DNA of 64,000 nucleotides from Aquimarina mytili (GCF_016735115.1 NZ_JAERQJ010000006.1:248001-312000); one strand, 5' to 3'. Shown: positions 43,518 to 52,973, numbered from the stretch's first letter. Notes: generated by a model from the letters alone, not told the origin. Program-made: numbers and translations.

Positions 43518-44576
43518 TTATGTTTTTTGTTCTTTATTAAAATAGACGAGGTAGTAATACATTTGTTTTTCTTCATCCCAACCTTTTTCCACAAATTTTT
43601 CTGCAGATTCGGGATTTATAAAATCCATTTTAATTTGCACATTGGTATCCAGATTGATAACGTTTTTCATTTTTTTACGAGCAGCGGTAACGGCATTATT
43701 CGCAATAGGAAAAGTGGTAAGGTCCTCGATTTGATATTTTGGTGCTTTTTCTTCTTTGTAATGTTTAAACTCGGGGATTAAATCTGGATTATCGATTACT
43801 TCGTTTAAAAATGCAGTTTCTTCAAATTCGTCATTCTTTGCAAAGTGGTTTACAGCCCGATTCATAAACATCACTTCTTCTTTTTTATCTTCGGCGGGTA
43901 GGACTACATCTTTTGCAAAATCCTGGCAAAACTTCATGTACTTTTTGGTGTAAAAATTCTCATCGGCAAAAGCTTCAACACCTAAAAAATGTTCTAACCA
44001 ATATTTTGTATCATAACGGTTAGAGTCTACCGATAAAATTTTATACCCTTCTTCTTTTTTATGATTAAAAATTAGGCATCCTTTATCGAGTTTGTTGAGG
44101 TTAACTCCTTGCTGTATTAGCAACTCCAGATTAGATTCTTTTTCTTCAAACTGAAGGAAATCATGTTTTAATTCTGATTTAAAAATACCCAGTGCTGCAA
44201 CTTTTTCATTATCAATAGTCACATTGTCAAGATAGGTAACGTATACCTCACCACTTTTGATATGTGGATGTTGAGATTGTTCATACAATAATGAAGCAAT
44301 TCGCTTAGATTTTTCATGAACAGAAGATGGGTTTTCAAAAATCTCGGTTACAATCTTATACAATGGATTAAATTCTACATTTACTTCATTTGCAAATTGA
44401 AAGTAGTTTTCTTCTTTTTCTCTAAAAGGTTTAAAGAAATATTCTTTTAGGATCGCCGTTAATTCATCATTAATTGAATATGGAGATTCTGATAGGAATA
44501 TGCTCTCACCTTTATTTTTATTTCCGATTTTATGAACCGAAAGTGATTCGATTTGGGTGCTGTATAGGTTAATCAT
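43518..44576 (-). CDS. nucleoid-associated protein (NdpA/YejK family)
   Basis: The 352-residue cytoplasmic protein matches the NA37/NdpA family. The N-terminal part (INLYSTQIESLSVHKIGNK) is followed by LALYEQSQHPHIKSGE-like and VTYLDNV segments, and by KLDKGCLIFNHKKEEGYKIL in the middle. A lysine-rich C-terminal region contains TAARKKMKNVINLD. Family members bind DNA and copurify with the nucleoid, but the precise role is unclear. It is the upstream gene of a likely two-gene unit with the TauE/SafE permease. Confidence 0.85.
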   Translation of the reverse strand: MINLYSTQIESLSVHKIGNKNKGESIFLSESPYSINDELTAILKEYFFKPFREKEENYFQFANEVNVEFNPLYKIVTEIFENPSSVHEKSKRIASLLYEQSQHPHIKSGEVYVTYLDNVTIDNEKVAALGIFKSELKHDFLQFEEKESNLELLIQQGVNLNKLDKGCLIFNHKKEEGYKILSVDSNRYDTKYWLEHFLGVEAFADENFYTKKYMKFCQDFAKDVVLPAEDKKEEVMFMNRAVNHFAKNDEFEETAFLNEVIDNPDLIPEFKHYKEEKAPKYQIEDLTTFPIANNAVTAARKKMKNVINLDTNVQIKMDFINPESAEKFVEKGWDEEKQMYYYLVYFNKEQKT

Positions 44577-44658
44577 ATTTTTTGAGTTTCAAAGGCGCAA
44601 AGCGACCAAGTTACTTAGTTTTATTACTTCAATACTTCTTGATTATAGGCAATTGAGT

Positions 44659-45168
44659 TTAATTCCAATTTTCATCAAACCCGAGATCATCATATTCATC
44701 CAGATCCATAAAACTTTCTCCATCACTTTCTTCATCAGACTGATCGGCTTTAAACTCTTTATCAGGAGCTTGATCTGGTAATTGTCCATGTACAAACATT
44801 ACATTAGGATATTCCATTCCACTTTCATATTCTGCTATTTCTGCAAGCTCTACCAAAAATGTCCACATACTTAAGAAATCGTAGATGTAAATCAATTTAG
44901 GAGATGCCTCATGAACTATATCTATAAGGGTAGTTTCATTCATTAATCTAACGGGTTGGTTTCCGTCACTCATATCAAATAATGAAATCTCTTCACCTTG
45001 ATTCCATTGATCATCACTTATATAAAAAGATGCCATCTCTGTACCATCAAAACCAAAAGATTGCGTAATTACGTTATGAAATTGCTCTAAGGTAGCTTCT
45101 TGTTCTATTTCAATATCTCTAAAGACATCTTCTTCAGTGTCCAGTATAATTCTGAAACGGTAAATCAT
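44659..45168 (-). CDS. plasmid pRiA4b ORF-3 family protein
   Basis: The 169-residue protein starts MIYRFRIILDTEEDVFRDIE and has the pattern TLEQFHNVITQSFGFDG, followed by a compact beta-rich domain with FYISDDQW, that defines the pRiA4b ORF-3 family (PF07929-type). The last 40 residues are strongly acidic, low-complexity and unlike the family core. The name comes from a plasmid protein, but the family is widespread on chromosomes and the function is unknown. Nothing around it suggests a mobile element. Confidence 0.8.
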   Translation of the reverse strand: MIYRFRIILDTEEDVFRDIEIEQEATLEQFHNVITQSFGFDGTEMASFYISDDQWNQGEEISLFDMSDGNQPVRLMNETTLIDIVHEASPKLIYIYDFLSMWTFLVELAEIAEYESGMEYPNVMFVHGQLPDQAPDKEFKADQSDEESDGESFMDLDEYDDLGFDENWN

Positions 45169-45209
45169 TGTTGAATATTTTGATTTGCAAAGATACTATA
45201 AATGGGTTG

Positions 45210-46226
45210 TTATTTACTAAAACGGTGTAATGAAAAAGTCATTGCCCCAAGTAAGAAAAATGCAACAACTTGATGTAGTACTCCTAGGGTAATTGGCACC
45301 CTATAAAGTAAGGTGAAAATCCCCAGTAAAAACTGAATACACACAATAATCAGTAGAGTGTTTATAGAGTTGGTTTGCAGAGTGCTTTTTTCAATTTTTT
45401 TACTTCGATACCAAATAAAAATAATGAACCCGACTACGATATAAGCAAGATATCGATGTATAAATTGTACTCCACTTTTTCCTTCGATAAAATTTTTGAT
45501 AAGAGGAGATTGTTCTATGTATACAGATTCATGAATTAATTGCCCATCATTCATTAGAGGCCAATGGTTATGTAGAAAACCAGCATCAAGCCCTGCAACA
45601 AAAGCTCCATAGACTATTTGTATTAAAAGTAATGCCAGTCCCCAGCGTATTAGATTTCTGAATTTTTGATCAACCTCTTTTTTATCAGGATATATAAGAT
45701 CTAAGGCGACCCAAAAAGTATAAGCAAAGGTTATAAATGCTGCAGTTAGGTGCATGGCAAGTCTATAATGACTTACATCTGGCCTGTCTACCAATCCACT
45801 TTTAACCATAAACCATCCTAAAAACCCTTGAAAACCTCCTAAAAGCATCAATATAATGGATTTTTTTATGGTCGATCGTGTAAGTTGTTTGGTTAACAAA
45901 AAATATACGAAAGGTAGCATAAATACCACTCCGATAAACCTTCCAATAACTCGGTGTAACCACTCCCAGAAATAAATATCTTTAAAATCCTGAAGCGTAA
46001 ATTGATTGTTTATTTTTTGATATTCTGGGTATTGCTTATAGAGTTCAAAAGCCTCATTCCATTCGGTTTCATTCATTGGTGGAATAGTACCCGAAATTAA
46101 TTTATAATTTGAAATGGATAATCCAGAATGTGTAAGTCTTGTAATTCCTCCGACAACAACCATTATAAAAATTAAGAAACATCCAGTGAGAAGCCAGTAT
46201 ATTACTTTTTTATTGTCTTTTTTCAT
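45210..46226 (-). CDS. ctaA: heme A synthase (COX15/CtaA family)
   Basis: The 338-residue membrane enzyme oxidises heme O to heme A for cytochrome c oxidase. About eight membrane helices form two four-helix repeats. The conserved histidines are visible in WEWLHRVIGRF, SHYRLAMHLTAAF, QFIHRYLAY and GVLHQVVAFF, the heme ligands of the family. The long first loop (GGITRLTHSGLS, then IPPMNETEW) is typical for the COX15-like form. ctaB is not in the window. The gene lies 120 nt after cca on the same strand, with a heptamer repeat in the gap. Confidence 0.95.
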   Translation of the reverse strand: MKKDNKKVIYWLLTGCFLIFIMVVVGGITRLTHSGLSISNYKLISGTIPPMNETEWNEAFELYKQYPEYQKINNQFTLQDFKDIYFWEWLHRVIGRFIGVVFMLPFVYFLLTKQLTRSTIKKSIILMLLGGFQGFLGWFMVKSGLVDRPDVSHYRLAMHLTAAFITFAYTFWVALDLIYPDKKEVDQKFRNLIRWGLALLLIQIVYGAFVAGLDAGFLHNHWPLMNDGQLIHESVYIEQSPLIKNFIEGKSGVQFIHRYLAYIVVGFIIFIWYRSKKIEKSTLQTNSINTLLIIVCIQFLLGIFTLLYRVPITLGVLHQVVAFFLLGAMTFSLHRFSK

Positions 46227-46328
46227 AAATGCACTATATCATTTCCGAAAGGGCGGAAATCTATTTATTCCCTTTTCTATATTATTTATATTTGAGTCTT
46301 ACCCAAAAAAGTAAAATATCTACTTTTA

Positions 46329-46365
46329 CCATCAACCATCAACCATCAACCATCAACCATCAACC
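46329..46365. repeat. 7-bp tandem repeat, five copies
   Basis: CCATCAA is repeated five times without error from 46329 to 46363 and continues with CC. Read on the minus strand it is TTGATGG. It encodes the last residues of Cca (LMVDG) and contains its stop codon (46346-46348), with a bit more than two copies downstream of the stop. Confidence 0.95.
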
Positions 46366-47773
46366 CTAACTCTTTTCCTTTTTGTAGCATAAATTGATAT
46401 GCGGCATCGTGCTCATTTGGAATATCTCCCTCTAGAATAGCTTCTTTTATAGCTTCTTTGATAATACCGATTTCACGAGAAGGTTTGATTTTAAATGTTT
46501 TCATGATCTCTTCTCCACTAACAGGCGGTTGGAAATTACGAATGTGGTCTCGTTCTTCAACTTCAACCATTTTTTGTCGTACAATCTTAAAATTGTTATG
46601 ATATTTCTTGAATTTTTTTGGGTTTTTGGTTGTGATATCAGCTTCGCAAAGTGTCATTAATTCATCAATATAATCTCCAGCATCAAATACTAATCTTCTT
46701 ACTGCTGAATCTGTAACATCGCTTGCAATTGCTATAGGGCGCGAACTCATTAATACCATTTTCTGAACAAATTTCATCTTGTCATTCAACGGCATTTTTA
46801 AACGTTTAAATAATTTAAACACCATTTTTGAACCTACAAATTCATGTCCATGGAAAGTCCAACCTACTTTTTTACTAAATTTTTTAGTTGGGGCTTTACC
46901 AATATCATGTAATAATGCAGCCCATCGTAACCATAAATCTTCCGTGTTTTCTGAAATATTATCAACTACTTCTAAGGTGTGGTAAAAATTATCTTTATGG
47001 CGTTGTCCTTCAATTTCGTCTATGCCTTTAAGAGCAATAAGTTCTGGAAGTATGAATGTTAGAAGCCCAGTTTTTTCTAGTAATTTAAATCCTATTGATG
47101 GTTTATTGCTCAATAGAATTTTGTTAAGCTCATCTACAATTCGTTCTTTAGTAATGATCTTGATTCGATCTTTGTTTCTAGAGATAGCTTGTAACGATTT
47201 TTCTTCAATTTTGAACCCCAATTGTGTTGCAAAGCGTATAGCGCGCATCATTCGTAGCGGATCATCAGAATAGGTGATGTCTGGATCTAAAGGCGTACGA
47301 ATTATTTTGGATTTCAGATCCTCTAATCCTTCGAATGGATCTAATATGTCTCCAAAATTTTCTGATGATAAGTTTAATGCAAGAGCATTTATAGTAAAGT
47401 CTCTTCTGTTCTGATCGTCTTGTAATGTGCCGTTTTCTACAATGGGGTTGCGACTATCTTCGGAATACGATTCCTTGCGGGCGCCAACAAACTCAACTTC
47501 GATTTCATCAGTTTTGAGCATTGCGGTGCCATAGGTTTTAAAAACCTGTACTTTTGGTTGCTTAGGTAAAAGACTAGAAACCTCTTTAGCTAGTTTTATA
47601 CCACTACCTACAGCGACAATATCGATATCTTTTGCAGTCCCTCTTTGTAGGATATGATCTCTTACATATCCTCCAATAACATAACTATCTAGTTGAAGAT
47701 TAGTAGCTGCTTTTGCAATAGTCTTAAAAATAGGATGTTGTAGGGCTTCTTTATAATTTTTAGCTTCCGACAT
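46346..47773 (-). CDS. cca: CCA tRNA nucleotidyltransferase with HD domain
   Basis: The 475-residue protein adds or repairs the 3' CCA end of tRNAs. The nucleotidyltransferase head has [11 protein letters not shown] (about 33-44) and the two catalytic aspartates in [10 protein letters not shown]. The poly-A polymerase-like middle contains [22 protein letters not shown] and [20 protein letters not shown]-terminal HD phosphohydrolase domain (HDIGKAPT, near 282, with the paired histidines) is present, as in many Bacteroidota members. The C-terminal residues LMVDG come from the tandem repeat. It precedes ctaA on the same strand. Confidence 0.92.
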   Translation of the reverse strand: MSEAKNYKEALQHPIFKTIAKAATNLQLDSYVIGGYVRDHILQRGTAKDIDIVAVGSGIKLAKEVSSLLPKQPKVQVFKTYGTAMLKTDEIEVEFVGARKESYSEDSRNPIVENGTLQDDQNRRDFTINALALNLSSENFGDILDPFEGLEDLKSKIIRTPLDPDITYSDDPLRMMRAIRFATQLGFKIEEKSLQAISRNKDRIKIITKERIVDELNKILLSNKPSIGFKLLEKTGLLTFILPELIALKGIDEIEGQRHKDNFYHTLEVVDNISENTEDLWLRWAALLHDIGKAPTKKFSKKVGWTFHGHEFVGSKMVFKLFKRLKMPLNDKMKFVQKMVLMSSRPIAIASDVTDSAVRRLVFDAGDYIDELMTLCEADITTKNPKKFKKYHNNFKIVRQKMVEVEERDHIRNFQPPVSGEEIMKTFKIKPSREIGIIKEAIKEAILEGDIPNEHDAAYQFMLQKGKELGLMVDG

Positions 47774-47784
47774 GTATCAATTTA

Positions 47785-47826
47785 CTCGATCATCGAGATT
47801 TAAATGTTTCGAGGCTTGCCTCGAAA
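47785..47826. repeat. paired short palindromes between cca and tsaC
   Basis: CTCGAT-C-ATCGAG (47785-47797) and TTTCGAGGC-TT-GCCTCGAAA (47807-47826) are exact inverted repeats in a 101-bp gap. Both contain CGA(T/G)-type ends, and a further ACCTCGATAG lies at about 47862. Together they resemble a short REP-like intergenic element. They have no T-run, so they are not simple terminators. Confidence 0.5.
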
Positions 47827-47874
47827 TTAAAATTATTTTCCAACCGATGCCTTGCGGACTTACCTCGATAGAAT

Positions 47875-48444
47875 TTACTTCCTGATAATTTTTACAGTGC
47901 TATTACTTCCAATTTTAATAATTGAAGAAGGTTTTGCACCTTTATTTTGCAGGGGCAAATTTACGACATAGTCAACGCCTTCCAAAATGGCGGCAGATAT
48001 TTCTTTAAAATTTTTTGGAGTAGGAGCTCCACTAATATTTGCTGAAGTAGAAACTATGGGCCTTTTAAGTTTTCGTATCAATTTTCCGCAAAAGGGATCT
48101 CGAGCAACGCGAATACCCAATGTATTGTCTTCTGCAATTATATTTTCGGCAACTCTTAAAGGGCGGTCATAGATAATAGTTGTGGGTTTTGTTGCATATT
48201 TTAAGATGTCATAAGCTACTTCGGGAACTTCTTCAACATATTGTTGCAACATTTTAAAATCACTAACTAGGCAGATCATAGATTTACTTTCTGCTCTCTG
48301 CTTAAGCGCATATATTTTATCAATAGCTTCAGCATTAGTAGCATCGCAACCAATTCCCCAAACAGTATCTGTGGGGTATAGTATTATACCGCCTCTTTTT
48401 AATACTGTAATCGCTTTTTCTATTTCTATGATTTGATCAGCCAT
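47875..48444 (-). CDS. tsaC: threonylcarbamoyladenylate synthase (TsaC/YrdC/Sua5 type)
   Basis: The 189-residue protein makes threonylcarbamoyl-AMP, used for the t6A modification of ANN-decoding tRNAs. The short form (no Sua5 extension) has the signature LYPTDTVWGIGCDATN (about 20-35), TIIYDRPL, GIRVARDPFCGKLI and PIVSTSANISGAPTP (about 132-146). All core residues are present. Its ATG overlaps the TAA of the upstream glycosyltransferase gene by one base (TAATG), giving translational coupling. Confidence 0.93.
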   Translation of the reverse strand: MADQIIEIEKAITVLKRGGIILYPTDTVWGIGCDATNAEAIDKIYALKQRAESKSMICLVSDFKMLQQYVEEVPEVAYDILKYATKPTTIIYDRPLRVAENIIAEDNTLGIRVARDPFCGKLIRKLKRPIVSTSANISGAPTPKNFKEISAAILEGVDYVVNLPLQNKGAKPSSIIKIGSNSTVKIIRK

Positions 48445-49430
48445 TATTTAAATTTTGGAATTGTGTTTTCTGATTCGATATATTTTGGAGTTTCAGTATT
48501 TATAGTTTCTCCAGAAATTACTTTTTCATACAGCTTCAAATACTTTTCGGTCATAACTTTGGAGTTGTAATATTTAACGGCGTGGTCATGACATCGTTTC
48601 GGATCGTAATCAAATTCTTTGATGGCCTTAGCAATTTCATCAGAATTGTTTCCTGTAAAACCAACTTCTGGTGTAATTAATTCGGCTAAAGAACCATTTT
48701 TGGTTCCAAATACTGCACAACCGGCATACATACTTTCTGTAATAGCAATACCAAATGGTTCATGCCAGGTTACCGGAAAAACTAATGCCTTTGAATTTTG
48801 CGCAACTTTCATTTTAACATCATTTTCAACCATTCCATGAAAAATGATATTCGGATTTAGAATATATTTTAATCCTCTTTTGATATTGCGAGATTCCCAT
48901 CTGTTTCCTCCCATAACATGAAGTTTATTTCCAGATTTTAAGGCGATTTTTGCAGTTCCGAATAGGTTTTTTACTTTCCAGGATGCTTTTGCCAGAAAGT
49001 GAAGATAGGTTCTATTACTATTCAAATCTGGATCAGGATAATCATCCCAGTCAATTCCATTATATACAAATGCTGTTGAACCATATCTTTTTGCATGATT
49101 TTTAGATACAAAAACCATGTTTTTATCTAATACTCTTTCTGGAGCTGGGTTACCTTCCATTGTAAAAATGTAGGGTTTGCCAATAGTTTCATGTAAGGAA
49201 TAAAAAAGATGAACAACATCAACATCTTCTGGTACCTGGCTCTGAAAATCTTTTTCCTCATCATATGGTATTACTGTTGCAAAATCAGAATAAGAACCTT
49301 TTTTTGCTAAAAAATATACCTTGTGCCCCATCTTAACCAGCTCCTTGCCTAATCCCCAAATAACGCGCTCGGTACCACCGTATTTTTTTGCAGGGAGAGT
49401 AGCGGTTCTATCTTCGATAAGTATTTTCAT
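48444..49430 (-). CDS. glycosyltransferase family 4 (GT-B)
   Basis: The 328-residue enzyme has a GT-B fold. The N-terminal acceptor side begins MKILIEDRTATLPAKKYGGT, and the C-terminal donor side has the E-x7-E region HEPFGIAITESMYAGCAVFGT (about 228-248). A short basic/acidic tail ends the protein. Donor and acceptor are unknown, but its place at one end of the LPS/glycan cluster suggests a surface polysaccharide. Its stop overlaps the start of tsaC by one base, so both are made from one transcript. Confidence 0.88.
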   Translation of the reverse strand: MKILIEDRTATLPAKKYGGTERVIWGLGKELVKMGHKVYFLAKKGSYSDFATVIPYDEEKDFQSQVPEDVDVVHLFYSLHETIGKPYIFTMEGNPAPERVLDKNMVFVSKNHAKRYGSTAFVYNGIDWDDYPDPDLNSNRTYLHFLAKASWKVKNLFGTAKIALKSGNKLHVMGGNRWESRNIKRGLKYILNPNIIFHGMVENDVKMKVAQNSKALVFPVTWHEPFGIAITESMYAGCAVFGTKNGSLAELITPEVGFTGNNSDEIAKAIKEFDYDPKRCHDHAVKYYNSKVMTEKYLKLYEKVISGETINTETPKYIESENTIPKFK

Positions 49431-49495
49431 TTTTCGTTTAAAATTTTTGTTGAATGTTATTTTTTTGTTATCCCAAATAAAAATCTAAATTACTA

Positions 49496-49503
49496 TATAT
49501 TTG
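49496..49503 (+). promoter_or_regulatory. -7 type box of the LPS gene cluster
   Basis: TATATTTG fits TAnnTTTG and lies 24 nt before the ATG of the first plus-strand glycosyltransferase gene (49527). A TTG at 49465-49467 is 28 bp away, longer than usual, so the -33 element is uncertain. Confidence 0.4.
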
Positions 49504-49526
49504 TCGATATATCTATACGATAATTT

Positions 49527-50633
49527 ATGAAAGTTTTACACGTTTCTGGAGCCACTAGTTGGGGAGGTAACGAACAGCAATTGTTATATTTGGTAGAAGA
49601 ACTAAACTCATACGGAGTTGAACAGTTCTTGTTTTGTTATGAAAATACACCTTTGATTGAAAAAATTAAGGACCAAAATATTGCTATTATTTCAATTCCT
49701 AATATAAAATCTCGTAAGAAAGCTTATAGAAAATTGCTTAATAGTGCTGTGAAAGAGCATCAGTTTGATCTTCTTCATCTGCATACAAGTAATGCGGTTA
49801 CGGGGTATATGATTACAGATCTTTTTTATGGGCTTAAAGTAAAAGCTGTGTTTTCAAAGAAAGGTATAGGAAGCAGTGTTAGTTTTTTAAGTAAGCTTAA
49901 GTATAATTATAAGAATATTCATAAAGTTTTATGTGTGTCTGAAATTGTTTCTGATTATTTTAAAGGTGTTTTATACGCTAAAAATCATCACAAACTTTGT
50001 GTAGTATATGATGGTGTTAAGGTACATAAAGAAAACAACGAAATGACTTCTTCATATGATCTTAGAAAAGAATTGAATATTGAAAAAGATACCAAAATCA
50101 TTGGTAATATTGCAAATCATACAAAGGCCAAAGATCTAAAAACTTTAATAAAAACATTAGATATATTGGTGAATAAAGAAAATACTACAGATATACATTT
50201 GGTACAAATTGGAGAATTTTCAAAACGTTCTCAAGAACTTAAAGATATGGTTTCTGAATATGGTTTACATGATTATATATCGTTTGTAGGTTTTAAAAAT
50301 GAAGCATCTTCAATTTTACCTCAATTTGATGTATATCTTATGACTTCAGAACGAGAAGGTGGACCCACAACTGTTTTAGAGGCATTTTATAAGAAAGTAC
50401 CTGTGGTTTCGACTAATGTAGGATTAGTAAGTGAGGCCATAGAAGACGGTGTAAATGGGTATGTAGCTCCAATTAGCGATTATAGAGTTCTTGGCGAAAA
50501 AGTATTGCAATTGCTTAATGATGATGTGTTAAGAAATTCTTTTGTGAAGATCTCTTATAATAAATTTGTAAACTCTTACACAGCCAAGCATTTAGGGATG
50601 AATACATTTAATGTATATAAAGAAATTGTTTGA
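49527..50633 (+). CDS. glycosyltransferase family 4 (LPS core type)
   Basis: The 368-residue GT-B enzyme starts MKVLHVSGATSWGGNEQQL, with the glycine-rich donor loop following a conserved SGA segment. Its C-terminal donor motif is EREGGPTTVLEAFYKKVPVV (about 275-294), the E-x7-E signature of family GT4. It probably transfers a hexose or heptose to lipid A core or another envelope glycan. It is the first gene of a plus-strand operon with the next glycosyltransferase and the InaA-like kinase. Its TGA overlaps the next ATG by one base (TGATG). Confidence 0.9.
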   Translation: MKVLHVSGATSWGGNEQQLLYLVEELNSYGVEQFLFCYENTPLIEKIKDQNIAIISIPNIKSRKKAYRKLLNSAVKEHQFDLLHLHTSNAVTGYMITDLFYGLKVKAVFSKKGIGSSVSFLSKLKYNYKNIHKVLCVSEIVSDYFKGVLYAKNHHKLCVVYDGVKVHKENNEMTSSYDLRKELNIEKDTKIIGNIANHTKAKDLKTLIKTLDILVNKENTTDIHLVQIGEFSKRSQELKDMVSEYGLHDYISFVGFKNEASSILPQFDVYLMTSEREGGPTTVLEAFYKKVPVVSTNVGLVSEAIEDGVNGYVAPISDYRVLGEKVLQLLNDDVLRNSFVKISYNKFVNSYTAKHLGMNTFNVYKEIV

Positions 50634-51430
50634 TGAAGGTTAAAACAGCACTTATCATATCAACATATAATTGGCCTGAAGCACTTGAGTTAGTTTTAAA
50701 GAGTGTAGCAAACCAAAGTATAATGACCAACGAAGTTTTAATAGCTGATGACGGTTCTCGTGATGAAACAAAGCTAATTATAGAAAAGTTTAGAGAACAA
50801 GTATCAATACCGCTTAATCATGTTTGGCATGAGGATTTAGGGTTTAGAAAAGGAAAAGTTTTAAATAAAGCGATAGCGTCTACAAATGCGGATTATATTA
50901 TCGAGGTTGATGGCGATTGCATTATGCATAGAGATTTTATTAAAGACCATTTAGATTTTATAAAAAAAGATGTTTTTCTTTATGGATCTCGAGTAAATAT
51001 CCAAAAAGATTATTTACCTGTATTATTCAAAAAACAAAAAATATCTTTTAATTTTTTGTCAAAGGGTATTAAAAAAAGAACAAGAGCTTTGCGAATACCA
51101 ATTTTTGGTTATCTTTTTACACCAAAATCAAAACTCTCTAAAAAAATAAGAGGATGTAATATATCGTTTTGGCGAGAAGATGTTATAAAAGTTAATGGCT
51201 ATAATGAATCTATAGAAGGTTGGGGTAGAGAGGATAGTGAGTTGATTGTGAGAATGCTAAATAATGGTTGTGTCGGTAGAAGACTTCGGTACAGGGGGAT
51301 TGTTTACCATATATGGCATTCTGAAAAATCTAGGGATAAAGTTCAAGAAAATGATAGAATTCAACAACTTTCAAAAGAAAAGGCATTGATTTGGTGCGAA
51401 GACGGAATTGATAAATACCTTAATAATTAA
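50633..51430 (+). CDS. glycosyltransferase family 2 with galactosyltransferase-like C-terminus
   Basis: The 265-residue GT-A enzyme starts at ATG 50633, which overlaps the stop of the previous gene. It has the N-terminal ALIISTYNWPEALELVLKSV and ADDGSRDETK segments and the metal-binding DxD as VDGDCIMH (near 98). The C-terminal half carries the GT7-like GWGREDSELIVRM motif (about 218-230), so it may transfer galactose or GlcNAc-type sugars. It is the second gene of the LPS operon. The kinase gene follows after 3 nt. Confidence 0.9.
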   Translation: MKVKTALIISTYNWPEALELVLKSVANQSIMTNEVLIADDGSRDETKLIIEKFREQVSIPLNHVWHEDLGFRKGKVLNKAIASTNADYIIEVDGDCIMHRDFIKDHLDFIKKDVFLYGSRVNIQKDYLPVLFKKQKISFNFLSKGIKKRTRALRIPIFGYLFTPKSKLSKKIRGCNISFWREDVIKVNGYNESIEGWGREDSELIVRMLNNGCVGRRLRYRGIVYHIWHSEKSRDKVQENDRIQQLSKEKALIWCEDGIDKYLNN

Positions 51431-51433
51431 TAA

Positions 51434-52231
51434 ATGCAAAACCAATTTGTAATACATCCTGCTCAGGCAGTTTTTGAACCGCAAATAAAGAATGCTATTC
51501 ATAACTTTGACAGGTATGATGATGTGCTTGGAGAGGCAGAGAGAAATGTGATTAAAATTGTTGATGTAGATGATAAAAAATATACTATAAAATCGTTTAA
51601 AGTACCTAATATCATTAATCAAATTGCTTACCGGTTTTTTAGGAAATCAAAAGCAGAGCGATCATATACTTATGCAAATAAATTATTAGATTTAGGTATT
51701 GATACTCCTTTTCCGGTAGCATATGATCTTTATATGTCTCCGGTTTTATTTAAAAGAAGTTATTATGTGAGTGAGTTGGTAAATTGTGACTTAACCTATA
51801 GAGAGCTAACAACTGATTTTTCTATTCCTGATTATGATAATATCCTTAGAGCTTTCACTAGGTTTACTTATAAGTTACATGAGAAAGGGATTAATTTCTT
51901 AGATCATTCTCCCGGTAATACTTTAATTAAAAGAGAAGGAAAAGAGTATAGATTTTATTTAGTTGACCTTAATCGTATGCAATTTGGAAAAATGGATTTT
52001 GATACAAGGATTAAGAACTTTGTTAAACTTACTATTCATGAATCAATGATTAAGGTAATGAGTAATGAATATGCTAAATGTACAGGAGAAGATGAAAAAA
52101 TGATATTTGATCTCATGTGGAAATACACAAGAGAATTTCAATATAGATTTTATCGTAAAATAAGAATTAAAAAAAGAATATTTTTCTGGAAAAAAAAGTA
52201 CAGAACTATTCCTTCTGAGTCTCCGATTTAA
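51434..52231 (+). CDS. InaA-type lipopolysaccharide kinase
   Basis: The 265-residue protein has the kinase fold of Kdo/heptose kinases. A nucleotide lysine lies in YTIKSFK (about 50-56), a glutamate-bearing helix in KAERSYTYANKLL, the catalytic loop in INFLDHSPGN (Asp157, Asn162), and the metal aspartate in LVDLNR (Asp178). It is likely to phosphorylate a core sugar of LPS, and the operon position after two glycosyltransferases supports this. The last 26 nt overlap the convergent glycosyltransferase gene, so the mRNAs of the two are antisense at their 3' ends. Confidence 0.87.
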   Translation: MQNQFVIHPAQAVFEPQIKNAIHNFDRYDDVLGEAERNVIKIVDVDDKKYTIKSFKVPNIINQIAYRFFRKSKAERSYTYANKLLDLGIDTPFPVAYDLYMSPVLFKRSYYVSELVNCDLTYRELTTDFSIPDYDNILRAFTRFTYKLHEKGINFLDHSPGNTLIKREGKEYRFYLVDLNRMQFGKMDFDTRIKNFVKLTIHESMIKVMSNEYAKCTGEDEKMIFDLMWKYTREFQYRFYRKIRIKKRIFFWKKKYRTIPSESPI

Positions 52232-52973
52232 TTATTTCTCTCAATTTGATATACTTTAAAAAAGTTAGGTTGGCCGTCTGAACACATATTACAAACCCAT
52301 TTAAACCATCAAGAAATCCTAAACGGAGAAAATATGCTTTGAAGAAAGCCCAAGTTGGATTAAATAAGATTTTCCATAGAGTTGCTTTTTTTCCTAATTC
52401 GTAATATGAATGTGCCGATATTGTTGAGAACTTTTCGATTTGCGAATTGTAAGCACTGTATGTTGGATAGTTCCAATGTAAGATATCACCTTTTAATTTT
52501 CCAGAACTTTTAGGGTTATATAGTTTATAAGAATCATGAGGGTTAATACCTTTCCATTCTCCCTTTCCTTTTTTGAAAGCTCTCAATTTTTTATCGGGGT
52601 ACCAATCAGAATGTTTTATCCATTGTCCGCAAAAATTATTATAGCGATTCATGTAATATCCATCATGAACCCAATTAGATTTTAATGCTAGTAAAGATTT
52701 TTGAAGCTCAGGAGATAGGGCCTCATCACCATCAAGTGAAACTATATGATCGTAAGAAGCTTGTTCTATAACAAAGTTCTTTTGTTCTTTATACCCTAGA
52801 AATTTCTGCTTTACAAATTTGACATCATATTTTTTACAAATTTCTTCAGTTTTATCAGTCGAAAAAGAATCAACAACGACAATTTCATCTACTACTCCTT
52901 GAAGTGACGCTAGACATTCTTCGATTTTTCTTTCTTCATTATAGGTAATAATAACTCCAGAGAGCTTAATCAT
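52206..52973 (-). CDS. glycosyltransferase family 2 (WaaE/KdtX-like)
   Basis: The 255-residue GT-A enzyme has SGVIITYNEERKIEECLASL (about 5-24), VVDSFSTDKTEE, and the metal-binding DxD as SLDGDEALS (near 99). A hydrophobic C-terminal helix follows the AFFKAYFLRLGFLDG region. This matches LPS core beta-1,4-glucosyltransferases of the WaaE/KdtX type. The likely acceptor is a core heptose or Kdo. Its 3' end overlaps the InaA-like kinase gene. The heptosyltransferase-like gene lies about 150 nt upstream on the same strand. Confidence 0.88.
   Translation of the reverse strand: MIKLSGVIITYNEERKIEECLASLQGVVDEIVVVDSFSTDKTEEICKKYDVKFVKQKFLGYKEQKNFVIEQASYDHIVSLDGDEALSPELQKSLLALKSNWVHDGYYMNRYNNFCGQWIKHSDWYPDKKLRAFKKGKGEWKGINPHDSYKLYNPKSSGKLKGDILHWNYPTYSAYNSQIEKFSTISAHSYYELGKKATLWKILFNPTWAFFKAYFLRLGFLDGLNGFVICVQTANLTFLKYIKLREIIKSETQKE

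Noticed and set aside
44659..45168. pRiA4b ORF-3 family gene as a mobile element marker
   Set aside because: No transposase, inverted repeats or integrase are nearby, and the family is common on chromosomes.
46329..46365. Tandem repeat as a CRISPR-like array
   Set aside because: The unit is only 7 bp with no spacers and lies inside a gene; it is a simple tandem repeat.
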